From: Lucinisca nassula
Lineage: Eukaryota > Mollusca > Bivalvia > Lucinida > Lucinidae
Length of the DNA stretch: 64,000 bases
Assembly: GCA_963580285.1 (NCBI GenBank)
Contig: OY757026.1
Location: 43,641,431 to 43,705,430 of the forward strand
Reading direction: 5' to 3'
Each line of letters begins with the position of its first letter. Position 1 is the stretch's first letter. Under the pieces are notes generated by a model. The model was not told the DNA's origin. It saw only the letters and a program-made list of their open reading frames with translations, and searched no databases. Below, one piece after another: positions 30,956 through 42,144 of this stretch. The translations under genes and the position numbers were made by a program.

Positions 30956-31735
30956 AATAATTCAGTAACTCGGCAAAGGGGAGAGTGTGTAAAATATTGA
31001 AATTGCGTTTGTGAAAATTGTTTCCACGGTCCTATTTCCTCAACCTCAGGCCTTTAGAAGACCTGGTTTTAAATGTTCATAAAATACATACCTCAGATGT
31101 ACAGACAGCTCCATCAAGGGCAATGCACTCCCAACACTGCTAACCCATATTTTCCAAAGGCTTGCTACATCTAAAAAAAACTATTAAAGGGTCTTAAGAA
31201 GTTTACGAATGCCAAAAAAAAAAAAGACTGAAAACAGCTTGACAACACAAGCTGTTGCAAAATCCATCAACATCACAAAAGATCAATAAACAGTCTAAGC
31301 AGCTATCAAATGCATATTACACTGCCAAACATACCAATAGACTCACTTGACCAAGCAATACCCAAACAAAAATCACAGTCCACCTTCAGCACCAAGATCA
31401 GTTACAAAACTAACAAGAAAACGGTTACAAGAGGCTTAGTTCAAGCAGGAATGAATATCCATTACTTATCACTACCGGCAGCAAATTTTATTGACCATGT
31501 GCTTTTCTCCAGAGCAACCCATTTCCTCTAAACATAAAGGCTACCATGCACCATCAGTGACTCGTGAACGCTTAAAGGCATTTATATGAAATATGTTACT
31601 GAAGTAACATCTTAAAACAATCCTAGAAATACGAAAAAGAGAACCCAAACATTGTCACTAATGCGACTAGACATATGGCTAAATGGGACTGAGCAACTAT
31701 ATATACGCCTCCAGACAAGGGTTTGTCACATGATA
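30956..31735. other. No recognisable gene or repeat
   Basis: Mixed sequence with an A-run (31,214-31,225). A 73-codon frame at 31,310-31,531 has no motif I recognise. A small palindrome, ATGTTACTGAAGTAACAT, is at about 31,592-31,609. Confidence 0.45.
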
Positions 31736-31799
31736 TAAGGCTTCCTGATTTAAACATTTTTTTTTCTTTTTGTATCTGTTAAAATCACCACTTTTGAAA

Positions 31800-32340
31800 A
31801 TGTGAAAATAGAAGTGGAGGCAATGATCAGAAATTGATACTATTAACCCACAGCTCCCATCAACACAAACTGCGGAAAGCCAAAAGGACTGTTACTTTCC
31901 CACAAAATGGCCCATAGGCTATCCAAAATAAAATAATATAAGTGACACAAACACCTAAAGACAAACCATAACAAAAACCACGACAGAAGAACCGCCATGG
32001 AACAGTCAGCGGAAACTAATTCCACCAGGAGGCTTAAATCAATTTTACGTGGCCACAATCCTCGCCCTTCCGTCCCGATTAAGAAATAATTTGTTCAGTC
32101 TGCATGTAGGCCTCCTCACTAATCAGTGTAACATCTCCGTGAACACAAAAATCAAACAACCACAGAGATGGAACAACGGTGAGGACTCGACAGCAAGAAA
32201 CAACTGAAATGCTGGAGCAAAAGAAAACCAACAGTTACACTCGATGGGCCCGAGCTGAGACAGAGCATTGGGTACCAACCAACATAAGCCTTTACGTTGG
32301 AACCGTCATAAAATCTGAGGCCTGACCCACCTGCATGCAA
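31800..32340 (-). mobile_element. DR600 copy, minus strand
   Basis: It reads, inverted, through the same landmarks as 57,946-58,551: GAAGTGGAGGCAATGATCAG, ACAATTAACCC-type, TTACTTTCCCACAAAATGGC, TTAAATCAATTTTACGTGGCC, AACATCTCCGTGAACACAAA, and finally the GGAACCGTCATAAAATCTGA end. No coding domain was recognised. Confidence 0.75.
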
Positions 32341-32861
32341 TTAAAGAGTGAAGCAAAGTGGTCAACCGTAATTGGGTTAACTACCATGCATACAGTCTGT
32401 CGTATAACATTAATGCTGTACCCAATCTATAACATTAATGCTGTACCAAATCTTTTTACATCGAAGAATGATTTTACGCAATTGGCTGCTGAAATTATTG
32501 GGGTTATAAATTTTTCTGAATTTATATACTAAGTCACCTTAAAATCTGTGTTCCGATAGACCTTGTTGCAGTAGAGATTAATACCAATATTGAATTTTGA
32601 AATTAAATCAAAATTTTGGAAAGGCTTTGCATTGTTCATGGTACCGATATTAATTGCGAAATATAAACGCCATAGGATGACGCACAAGGAACATCATCCA
32701 AAAAAGGAAAGTTTACAATCTCAAAATCAAAATCATCGAGTTTATCATAAATTTTGCATGAAACAAACCTATCTACAAAAGACAGGTGTAAATCCAAAAA
32801 CAGGGCCTCGGTACAGAAGAATTTGTTTTATTTAACTGAAGTTCTGGGGGTAAATTTGACT
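32341..32861. other. No recognisable feature
   Basis: AT-rich sequence with a short direct repeat (TATAACATTAATGCTGTACC, twice at 32,403-32,445). Frames of 65-81 codons show no family resemblance I can defend. Confidence 0.45.
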
Positions 32862-32872
32862 GATCAAACCAT

Positions 32873-33171
32873 TGATTTTTGTTTGATTTGCGGTTTAACG
32901 TCCCCATCAACACTAAAGGTCATTTTGGAGACGTTGCTTCCAATTTTGTGGGACTTTTACCCGACCTTGAGATGAAATTACATCTCAAGCACTGCCGCCC
33001 AATGAAACCAATTTGGCTTATTAGCATGGGCGGGCCGACTCGCACCGCTTTGCCTGGGCAGGCTTTGATCCTCTAAGCGGTTTACCAGTACTTGTGTGCG
33101 GTCAGTTTAAGCTCTGCGTGGAAGCATCATGCAGCCCATATATTTTTTCAAGCCCCGATGGGCGGGGGCCA
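32873..33171 (-). mobile_element. SINE-A, full copy with 11 bp target duplication
   Basis: GATCAAACCAT is at 32,862-32,872 and 33,172-33,182. The 299 bp element is complete: plus-strand left end TTTGTTTGATTTGCGGTTTA, right end CCGATGGGCGGGGGCC. Confidence 0.9.
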
Positions 33172-33207
33172 GATCAAACCATCTAAATAGGTATTATCAA
33201 TATTTAA

Positions 33208-34235
33208 CTAGAATTTGTTTTTCTAAAAAAACACAGATGTCTCCTCCCTTTTTGACCTCTAAGAATGACCTTGACATTGGAGGAATTAAAAAGTACATAC
33301 AGAAATAAGAAAGTTATTGACCATACACAAAAAAGCCCTTTTTTACCTTTGACCTCTAAGTATGGCCTTGACCTTTGAGGTACAACACATCGTCTCCTGA
33401 TAGTTAATATTTCTGCCAAGTAATTTCATAATCCATCAAAGAATAACAAAGTTATTGACTGTACACAAAAAAGGTCCCTTTTCTGACCTTTGACCTCTAG
33501 GTATGACCTCCAGAAAAAAATGTTATTGACTGGAAACAAAAAATACTTTTTTACCTTTGACCTCTTAGTATGAACTTGACCTTGGAGGTACCGACCTAGG
33601 TCTAGCGCACAACACATCGTCTCATGATGGTTAACATTTCTGCCAAGTAATTTCACAATCTATCCAGGAGTAAGAAAGTTATTGACTGAACACTAAAAAG
33701 GCCCCTTTTTACATTTGACCTCTTAGTATGACCTTGACGTCTGAGGTACCAACATGGGTCCTGCAAGAGACACATCGTCTCATTGTGGTTAACATTTCTG
33801 CCAAGTAATTTCAAAATCCATCTAAAAATAAGAAAGTTAATGACCAAACACAAAAAAGAGGACCTTTTTTACCTTTCACGTCTAAGTATGACCTTGACCT
33901 TTGAGGTACCGACCTGCGTCATGCGCGCAACACAGTCTCAAGGTGGTTAATATTTCTGCCAAGTAATTTCAAAATCCACCTGAAAATAATCAAGTTATTG
34001 ACTGGACAAGATTTGCCCATACATACCGACAAACTTCCGACAAACTTCCAAGAAAGATAACTCAAAAAGTATAAATGCAAGAGTTGTAGTTCTTGCGCTC
34101 TGCACATTGCCTAATATTGATTAATATTTAAAAGTTTTGTAAAGATAGCTTGAACAGTTTTCAAGTTATAGAGCGGACACGATTTTGTGACAGACGGACG
34201 CCCGGGGGGAAAACAATGTCTCCCTGAAAAAAAAT
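33208..34235 (+). mobile_element. F3 hairpin-ended element (GTCTCCCCC family)
   Basis: The 5' end is CTAGAATTTGTTTTTCTA (hairpin TAGAA/TTCTA) and then GATGTCTCCTCCC. About six ~130-150 bp monomers follow (ACCTTTGACCTCTAAGTATG, GACCTTGACCTTTGAGGTAC, GTCTCATGATGGTTAACATT, AAGTTATTGAC). The terminal monomer has ATTGATTAATATT and a GACAGACGGACGCC tract. The 3' end is GGGGGG-AAAACAATG-TCTCCC followed by TGAAAAAAAA. Open frames on the minus strand are repeat artefacts. Confidence 0.75.
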
Positions 34236-35075
34236 TTCGAGGGAAGACCTGATAAAGAAGTGGAGCTAAAAACTTCAATGATTTCAGACAGGTTTTCAGC
34301 AGAAAGGGACATGAAGTCTCTCATAACAAAACAGCCACTAGTTGTGCGCAATAAGTACCCATCAGAATACCCACAACTTGTCTAAATAACTTAGTACCAA
34401 TAACTTAGTACCAAATCTTATGTAAATATTGTCAAGTAGAAAGGTGAGAGCTTCTCACTTTCTGACATGACCTTGAAGTACAGTTTTTTATGCTCTTCAG
34501 AAGTGATTACATGCAAGATAGAGGGAGTCTTCCCTATGAAATGTCCATTCAATTAAATCATTAAGTTTTTCTTTTATAAGACTATGAGGAAGTGTAGTGC
34601 AAAGGGTGGAAAAATTGTAAGTAGACAGACATAAAGCACGAAAACGCCTAGATTTATTTCAAACTTCATTGGAATTTTTTATGGACCAAAACAGATTTCT
34701 ACCTGATCTTTCGAAGACTTTGTTGCAATATTTTATCACATGTTTTTTTTGATGGCAGTAAAACATGAAGTTACTAATTTTTAGAGTTCAGTGGGGGTAC
34801 AAGAGCTTGAATTTGCAATAAACCGTGCTTTGCATGGTCTTAAATGAAGTTTAGGTAACCAATATAACCTAGGATGCTTTAACTTTAGGTAACCAATATA
34901 ACGTAGGAAGCTTGTTTATGCAAATAATCTTGTGCTTTTGTGCATAAATCACTGGATATCAGTTCACACAGTATTTGAAAAAAAAAGTAAGCCAATTGTT
35001 TCCAAAACATAAATAAATATATTCTAGCATTATCAACAGAATATATTTTGCCATCAGGTTGAGACCACTAGATAA
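34236..35075. other. Unclassified intergenic sequence
   Basis: No gene or RNA was seen. There are two short direct duplications: TAACTTAGTACCAA at 34,387-34,414, and AGGTAACCAATATAAC at about 34,853 and 34,888. Confidence 0.45.
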
Positions 35076-35274
35076 CAAGAGGGCCATGATGGCCCTGGAT
35101 CGCTCACCTGATCCATATTGTACAAATGAAATTGAAGACAATATATGATAGAGTAGAGGGTTTGAGCAATTTTGGTTGACACAAGGTTTTTATAATTTTA
35201 GCCATCTTTTTCATCCAAGCACAACGGGTTGAGAAATTTTAAAACAAGTCTGAAATGAAGAGCCCCTAAACCCC

Positions 35275-35430
35275 ACTCCATATGGAGAAAACTGGGGTTT
35301 ATGGGGGTATACATTATTTTTCTTATTTCTACTCCAAGACATAGGTTGTTGGAACTAGTTAGAACGGCCTCAATGAGGCCTTTCTAACGAGCACCAACTT
35401 ATGTTTTGAGCATTGATAAGAAAAATATCA
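35275..35430. mobile_element. Fold-back MITE copy (GAACCGCCTC family), decayed
   Basis: GTTAGAACGGCCTCAATGAG with CCTTTCTAAC, preceded by AACCCCACTCC... ACTGGGGTTTATGGGGGTAT and followed by TTATGTTTTGAGCATTGATAAG. The same parts in the same order occur at 63,776-64,000. Confidence 0.65.
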
Positions 35431-35633
35431 TGGCTTTTCATTAGCAAAGTTTCCATTTTGGAGATATGAAAAATGCACTAAGACACACGAGTGTGTTATC
35501 ATGAAATTAATTCAAATCCATCCACTGGTTAAGCAGGAGAAGTTATTTAAAAGTTTTTCTATTATGAGCTCTAGCGGCCACCTTTTTCATCCCAGCAGAA
35601 TTGTTTGAACAAATTTAATAGAGGGTCACCCAT

Positions 35634-35925
35634 TTGTTTGAATTGAGGTTTAACGTCCCCGTCAACACTGTAAAGGTCATTTTGGAGACGTTGCTTCCAA
35701 TTTTGTGGGACTTTTACCCGACACCGAGATGAAATGACATCAAGCCCTGTCGCCCAATGAAACCAATAGAGTTTATTAGCATGGACCATCCATCTCGCAC
35801 CGAGGTTCCTGGACAGGCTTAGATCCTCAAAGTGGTTTACCAGTACTAGTGTGCGGGCCGGATTCATCTCTGCGTGGAAGTCATGCAGCCCATATATTTC
35901 TTCAAGCCCCTATGGTCGGGGGCGA
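35634..35925 (-). mobile_element. SINE-A, full copy with 13 bp target duplication
   Basis: GAGGGTCACCCAT is at 35,621-35,633 and 35,926-35,938, inserted in an R155 monomer. The insert is 292 bp and complete. Confidence 0.92.
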
Positions 35926-36624
35926 GAGGGTCACCCATGAAACATTTCTGTTAAATTATATCGAAATCCATCCACTGGTTAAGGGCCAGAAGTCGTTTAA
36001 TTTTGTTTTCTATTTTTAGCCCTGGTGGCCATCTTGGTCATCCGAGCAGAGCAGTTTGAGCAATTTTGGTTGAGGGTCCATCAAGGATCATTCTTGTGCA
36101 TGTTTTTTTTTTCAAAATGCATCCAATAGTTAAGGAAGAGAAGACTTTTAAAGATTTTTCTATTTTTAGCTCTGGTGGCGGAACATTTTGAGCAATTTTG
36201 GTTGAGGGTCACCCAAGGAACATTCCTGTAAAATTATTTTGAAATCCATCCAATGGTTAAGGAGATCATTTAAAGGTTTTTCTATTTTTAGCTCTGGTGG
36301 CCATCTTGTTCATCCCAGCATAATTAACGGTTTGAGCAATTTTGGTAGAGGGTCACCCAAGGAACCTTCCTGTGAAATTATTTCAAACTCCATGCACTGG
36401 TTAAGGAGGAGAAGTTGTTTAAAGATTTTTCTATTTTTAGCTCTGGTGGCCATCTTGTTCACCCGAGCGGAACGATTTTAGCAAATTTGGTAGAGGGTCA
36501 CCAAAGGAACATTCCTGTGAAATTATTTTGAAATCCATCCACTGGTTAAGGAGAAGAAGTCTTTTAAGGGTTTTTCTATTTTTAGCTCTCGCAGCCATTT
36601 TGTTCATCTGAGCATAATTAAGTT

Positions 36625-36664
36625 CTGATGAGGCTTAATAAGCCGAAACTACGTAGTATGACCC
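36625..36664 (+). ncRNA. Partial hammerhead motif, left repeat of RZ dimer
   Basis: CTGATGA (36,625-36,631), stem II GGCTT/AAGCC, GAAA (36,645-36,648), stem III CTAC/GTAG, cleavage triplet GTA and TGACCC (36,659-36,664) are all present. The 5' strand of stem I (GGGTCA) is missing, replaced by the flank TAAGTT, so this copy could not cleave by itself. Confidence 0.8.
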
Positions 36665-37001
36665 ATCTTCTTTCTTATGAATATTTTCATTGCTCTTAAA
36701 GGAACTCATTTTTGATTTTTATTTGCCTTCACTGCAGCTGGTGTTGTGCCGTGTGGCGGCCGTAAAACGTCTCCCCGTACATCAACCATAGTGCAGTTTA
36801 TATTTTACTTTTGGTCCTTTGAGATCAGCGTGAATATTCTGAGAAATCAGAAATAGATTATTAGTTTAGACTCAAATTTTAGACATGTTTTTAATTATTT
36901 GGACCTCATTTTGATTAATATCAGTCCTTGAATCGACTGCCTATTCGAAATTCGCAAAATTGCAGTATGCTTCCTCTGGCTTTCGTTGCCGGATCATTAC
37001 A

Positions 37002-37047
37002 GGGTCACTGATGAGGCTTTATTAGCCGAAACTACGTAGTATGACCC
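37002..37047 (+). ncRNA. Hammerhead ribozyme motif, complete
   Basis: Stem I is GGGTCA (37,002-37,007) with TGACCC (37,042-37,047), six Watson-Crick pairs. The first core is CTGATGA (37,008-37,014). Stem II is GGCT (37,015-37,018), loop TTATT, AGCC (37,024-37,027). The second core is GAAA (37,028-37,031). Stem III is CTAC/GTAG (37,032-37,039) with no loop. The cleavage triplet is GTA, with the expected cut after A37,041. Every universally conserved hammerhead position is satisfied. The minimal stem III is typical of retroelement hammerheads, which often act as dimers. Confidence 0.9.
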
Positions 37048-37664
37048 ATCTTCTTTCTTATGAATATTTTCATTGCTCTTAAAGGAACTCATTTTTGATT
37101 TTTATTTGAGCAATTTTGGTAGAGGGTCACTCAAGGAACCTTCCTATGAAATTATTTTGAAATCCATCCACTGGTTAAGGAGAAGTAGTCGTTTAAAGGT
37201 TTTTCTATTTTTAGCTCTGGTGGCCATCTTGTCCACCCGAGCGGAACAATTTGAGCGAAATTATTTTGAAATCCATTCACTGGTTAAGGAGAAGTAGTCG
37301 TTTAAAGGTTTTTCTATTTTTAGCTCTGGCAGCCATCTTGTTCACCCGAGCGAACGATTTGAGCAATTTGGGTAGAGGGTCACCCAAGGAACATTCCTGT
37401 GAAATTATTTCAAAATCTGTCCTGCAGTTTTGGAGAAGTCCTTTAAAGCAAAAGTTGACGACGGACGGACGAACGCACGGCGGACAAAGACCGACCACAA
37501 TAGCTCACCTTGAGCACTTTGTGCTCAGGTGAGCTAAAAAGAGGACCATGATGGTCCTATATCGCTCACCTCAGCTAGAGATTTACACATTGTCTTTATC
37601 TTCAAGTTTCCCTGGGTAGATTGCATTAAGACTATATAAATTATAAGCTCTGGAATTTATGCAA

Positions 37665-37965
37665 CACACGGCCCCCGCCCATAGGGGCTTGAAGAAATAT
37701 ATGGGCTGCATGGTGCTTCCACGCATAGCTGAATCCGGCCCCCACACTAGTACTGGTAAACCGCTTAGAGGATCTAAGCCTGTCCAGGAACCGCGGTGCG
37801 AGGCGGACCGTCCATGCTAATAAATCCTATTGGTTTCATTGGAGCAGGGCTTGAGATGTCATTTCATCTCAGTGTCTGGTAAAAGTCCCACAAAATTGGA
37901 AGCAACGTCTCCAAAATGACCTTTACAGTGTTGACGGGGACATTAAACCTCAAATCAAACAAACA
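37665..37965 (-). mobile_element. SINE-A, full copy with 11 bp target duplication
   Basis: AATTTATGCAA is at 37,654-37,664 and 37,966-37,976. On the minus strand the tail reads TTGACGGGGACATTAAACC then CAAATCAAACAAAC. Confidence 0.9.
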
Positions 37966-38154
37966 AATTTATGCAAACACAGCTAAAATTTGAATATTCT
38001 TGGTAGAGGTAACTAGGTGTAGCCATTTACTTAATATGAAAGGCCAGGGCTTTAAGGTTTAAGACAGATTTTTAAAGCTTTTCCCTTTATAAGCCTTTGT
38101 CAAACATATGGCCCCTAGGGTGGGAACATTTTTGGCCCCAGGGTTATAATCTAA

Positions 38155-38344
38155 CCCTTTTTGTACCAAAAGGAATCTTCCTCAGATATAGCAGGAGTCA
38201 ATTTCAAATTTTAGGGCTGTCTGGTTGTGTTCTCTTCAAAATTTATTTGGAAAATGGCTGAACTTTTTGCAAACAGTGTAGGCCCTGATCTGGGCCTGCA
38301 CTGTTTGCCAGGGTACCCGATTTGGGGTTTCTGGAACTAATGGG
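38155..38344. mobile_element. TTAA MITE, internally deleted copy
   Basis: It starts CCCTTTTTGTACCAAA and ends TGGAACTAATGGG, with TTAA at 38,345-38,348 and a mutated CTAA at 38,151-38,154. It lies in an R160 monomer. It is about 30 bp shorter than the 27.6 and 59.3 kb copies, the loss being in the hairpin region. Confidence 0.75.
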
Positions 38345-38439
38345 TTAATCTTGGTAGAGGTCCACAAGATGAAGCCTCATACCAAATATCAAAGACCTTG
38401 GCCTTCTGGCTTCAGAGGAAGATTTTTAAAAGGTTTTCT

Positions 38440-38665
38440 ATCTAATAGAATAGAAGTGGAGGCAATGATCAGGAATCGATACAATTAACCCCCAGCTCCC
38501 ATCAGAGACATCCAAGGGGAAAGAAACACAAACATGAAGCAACAGACCCCAATGGAAACACCAACAGCGAAAGTCAAAAGGACAGTTACTTTCCCACAAA
38601 ATGGTCAATAGGCTATCCAAAATGAAATAATATAAGCGACACAAACACCGAAAAACAAGTTTCAT
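38440..38665 (-). mobile_element. DR600 fragment, minus strand
   Basis: GAAGTGGAGGCAATGATCAG through TTACTTTCCCACAAAATGG and ACACAAACACCGAAAAACAA is the right-hand part of DR600, inserted within R160 monomers. Confidence 0.75.
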
Positions 38666-41600
38666 ACAAGAAGATTTTTAAAGGTTTTCCTATATAAGCC
38701 CATGTAAAACCAGTAGGCCATGTGCAGGGGAATTTTTTGCCCCAGGGCTATAATTTGAAAACTTGGTAGAGGTCCACAAGATGAAGCTTAATACCAAATA
38801 AGACCTGGGCCTTCTGGCTTCAGACAGGAAGTGTTTTAAACGTTTTTCCTATAAAAGCCTATGTAAAACCAGTAGACCCTGGGGCAGGGGCATTTTTGGC
38901 CCAAGTGCTATAATTTGAACAATGTTGTTAAGAGTTCCACTTGAAGAAGCTCCATACCAAATATCAAAGACCTGGGACTGCTGGTTTCAGACAAGAAGAT
39001 TTTAAAGGTTTTTCCCTATATAAGCTATGTAAAACCAGTATGGTAGGTCCTGGTGCGGGGGCATTTTTTTTTTATCCCAGTCCTATTATTTGAACAATCT
39101 TGGCAGAGGTCCACTAGCTGAAGCTTCATACCAAATATCAAAGACCTGGGCCTTCTGGTTTTAGACAAGCTCTTTAAAGGTTTTCCCAATATTTGCCTTT
39201 GTAAAACCAGTAGGCCCTGATGCAGGGGCATTTTTGGCCCCAGGGATATAATTTGAACAATCTTGGTAGAAGTCCACTAGACAAAGCTTCACACTAAATA
39301 TCGAAGACCTAGGCCTTCTGGTTTCATACAAGATGATTTTTAAAGGTTTTCCTATATAAGCCCATGTAAAATCAGTAGGCCAAGTGCAGGGGCATTTTTT
39401 TGCCCCACGGCTATAATTTGAAAACTTGGTAGGTCCACAAGACGAAGCTTCATACCAAATGTCAAAGACCTGGGCCTTCTGGCTTCAGACAGGAAGCTTT
39501 TTTAAACATTTTCCCTATATAAGCCTATGTAAAACCATTAGGCCAGGGTGCAGGGGCATTTTGGCCCAGGGCTATAATTTGAACAATCTTGTTAGAGGTG
39601 CTCTAGATAAAGCTTCATACCATGGGCCTTCTGGCTTCATACAAGAAGATTTTTAAATGTTTTCCTATATAAGCTTATGCAAAACCAGAAGGCCCTGGTG
39701 TAGGTTTATATTTTGGCCCCAGGACTTATTTGAACAATCCTGGTAGAGATCCACTAGATGAAGCTACATACCAAATATCAAAGACCAGGGCCGTCTGGTT
39801 TTAGACAAGATTTTTAAAGGTTTTACCTATATATGCCTATGTAAATTATGTGTGCCCTGGTGCAGGGGCATTTTTGGCCCCAGGACTACAATTGGAACAC
39901 TCTTAGACCTTCTTCACTAATTGAGATCAAAGACCTGGGCCTTCTGGTTTCATACAAGATTTTTTTAAGGATTTCCATATATAAGCCTATGTAGAACCAG
40001 CAGGCCCTGGTGTGGGGGCATTTTTGTTTTGAACACTCTAGGTAGAGGTCCACTAGATGATATCAAAGACCTGGGCCGTCTGGTTTCATACAAGAAGATT
40101 GTTTTAAGATTTTTCTCTATATAAGCCTATGTAAAACCAGTAGGCCCTTGTGTGGGGGCATTTTCGTCTTGAACACTCTTGGCAGAGGTCCACAAGATGA
40201 TATCAAAAACCTGGGCCTTCTGGTTTCATACAAAAAGATTTTAAGGATTTCCCTATACAAGCCAATGTATAACCAGTAGGTCCTGGTGCGGGAGGTATTT
40301 TTTGATCCCAGTACAATTATTGGAACAATCTTGGTAGAGAGGTCCAGAAGATGAAGCTTAATTCCAAATAGCTTCCAGTAGGCCCTGGTGCAGGGGCATT
40401 CTTGGCCCCAGGCCAATAATTTGAACACTTGGTAGAGGTTCAAAAGTAATATATCGAAGACCTGGGCCTTCTGGTTTCATACAATAAGATGGTTGTAAGG
40501 TTTTTCTCTATATAAGCCTATGTAGAACCAGTAGGCCCTTGTGTGGGGGCATTTTTGTCTTGAACACTCTTGGTAGAGGTCCTCTAGATGATATCAAAAA
40601 CATGGGCCTTCTGGTTTCCTACAATAAGATTTCAAGGTATCCCCAATCCCCATTTAAGCCTATGTAAAACCAGTAGGTCCTGGTGTGGGGGGATTGGGGG
40701 TGGGGTGGGGGGATTTTTTGATCCCAGTACTATTATTGGAACAATCTTGGTAGAGGTCCACGAGATGAAGCTTAATTACAAATACAAAACACCTGGACCT
40801 TCTGGTTTTAGACAAGAAGATTTTTAAAAGGTTTTCCCTATATCTGCCTATATTAAACCAGTAGGCCCTGGTGCAGGGGCATTCTTGGCCCCAGCCCAAT
40901 AATTTGAACCCTTGGTAGAGGTTCAAAAGTGATATTGAAGACCTGGGCTATCTGGTTTCATACAAGATTGCTGTAAGGTTTTTCTCTATATAAGCCTATG
41001 TAGAACCAGTAGGCCCTTGTGTCGGGGCATTTTTGTCTTGAACACTCTTGGTAGAGGTCCACTAGATGATATCAAAAACCTGGGCCTTCTGGTTTCCTAC
41101 AATAAGATTTCAAGGTTTTCCCTATATAAGCCTATGTAAAACCAGTAGGTCCTGGTGTGGGGGGATAGGGGGGGGGGGGCATTTTTTGATCCCCATACTA
41201 TTATTGGAACAATCTTGGTAGAGGTCCACGAGATGAAGCTTAATTACAAATACAAAAGACCTGGACCTTCTGGTTTTAGACAAGAAGATTTTTAAAAGGT
41301 TTTCCCTATATCTGCCTATATTAAACCAGCAGGCCCAGGTGCAGGGGCAATCTTGGCCCCAGCCCAATAATTTGAACACTTGGTGAGGTCCACTAGATGA
41401 TATCAAAGACCTGGGCCATCTGGTTTCATACAAGAAGATTGTTTTAAGATTTTTCTCTATATAAGCCTATGTAAAACCAGTAGGCCCTTGTGTGGGGGCA
41501 TTTTCGTCTTGAACACTCTTGGCAGAGGTCCACTAGATGATATCAAAAACCTGGGCCTTCTGGTTTCATACAAGAATATTTTAAGGTTTTCCCTATACAA

Positions 41601-42144
41601 GCCAATGTAAAACCAGTAGGTCCTGGTGCGGGAGGTATTTTTTAATCCCAGTACAATTATTGGAACAATCTTGGTAGAGAGGTCCAGAAGATGAAGCTTA
41701 ATTCCAAATATCAAAGACCTGGACTTTCTGGTTTAAGACAAGAAGATTTTAAGAGGTTTTCCCTATATTAAACCAGTGGGCCCTGGTGCAGGGGCATTCT
41801 TGGACCCAGGCCAATAATTTGAACACTTGGTAGAGGTTCAAAAGTGATATCAAAGACCTGGGCCTTCTGGTTTCATACAAGAAGTTTGTTTTAAAGTTGT
41901 CTTTATATAAGCCTATATAGAACCAGTAGGCCCTTGTGCGGGGGCATTTTTGTCTTCAACACTCTTCAAGGTTTTTCCTATATAAGCCTATGTAAAACCA
42001 GTAGGTCCTGGTGTGGGGGGATTGGTGGGGGGGGGGCATTTTTGATCCCAGTACTTTTATTGGAACAATCTTGATAGAGGTCCACGAGATGAAGCTTAAT
42101 TACAAATACAAAAAACCTGGGCCTTCTGGTTTTATACAAGAAGA

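Larger units (their letters stand above)
36622..37107 (+). mobile_element. RZ element: hammerhead-ribozyme retrozyme-like partial dimer
   Basis: A ~105 bp direct repeat (36,625-36,725 and 37,008-37,107; CTGATGAGGCTT to TTTTTGATTTTTATTT) bounds the element. One full unit between equivalent cleavage points is 36,659-37,041, 383 nt. The unit contains CTGCAGCTGGTGTTG and TGTGGCGGCCGTAAAACGTC, also found in the other RZ copies, and has no open frame. It interrupts an R155 monomer (GAGCATAATTAA on the left, TTGAGCAATTTTGG on the right). Retrozymes, as described, are small non-autonomous retroelements with type I hammerheads in direct repeats that yield circular RNA; assigning this copy to them is inference from architecture. 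Confidence 0.78.
35076..37537 (+). mobile_element. F1 element, complete (2.46 kb), R155 monomers
   Basis: The 5' end is CAAGAGGGCCATGATGGCCC then GATCGCTCACCTGATCC. The body is R155 monomers (35,510-36,620 and 37,107-37,440) broken by a fold-back MITE, a SINE-A and an RZ element. A GACGACGGACGGACGAACGC tract leads to the 3' hairpin AGCTCACCTTGAGCAC-TTT-GTGCTCAGGTGAGCT and AA. The next F1 element starts three bases further on. Confidence 0.82.
37985..40010 (+). repeat. R160 array, simple monomers
   Basis: Around ten monomers of ~150-170 bp, including those broken by the MITE and DR600. They do not show the three-type periodicity seen beyond 40 kb and diverge from each other more. Confidence 0.8.

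Noticed and set aside
31310..31531. 73-codon gene
   Set aside because: There is no recognisable motif, homologous copy or gene context; the length is within chance expectation.
36622..37107. Solo or short LTR element (TRIM) because of ~105 bp direct repeats
   Set aside because: There are no TG...CA ends, primer-binding site or 4-6 bp target duplication, and the repeats carry a hammerhead motif, which fits a retrozyme better.
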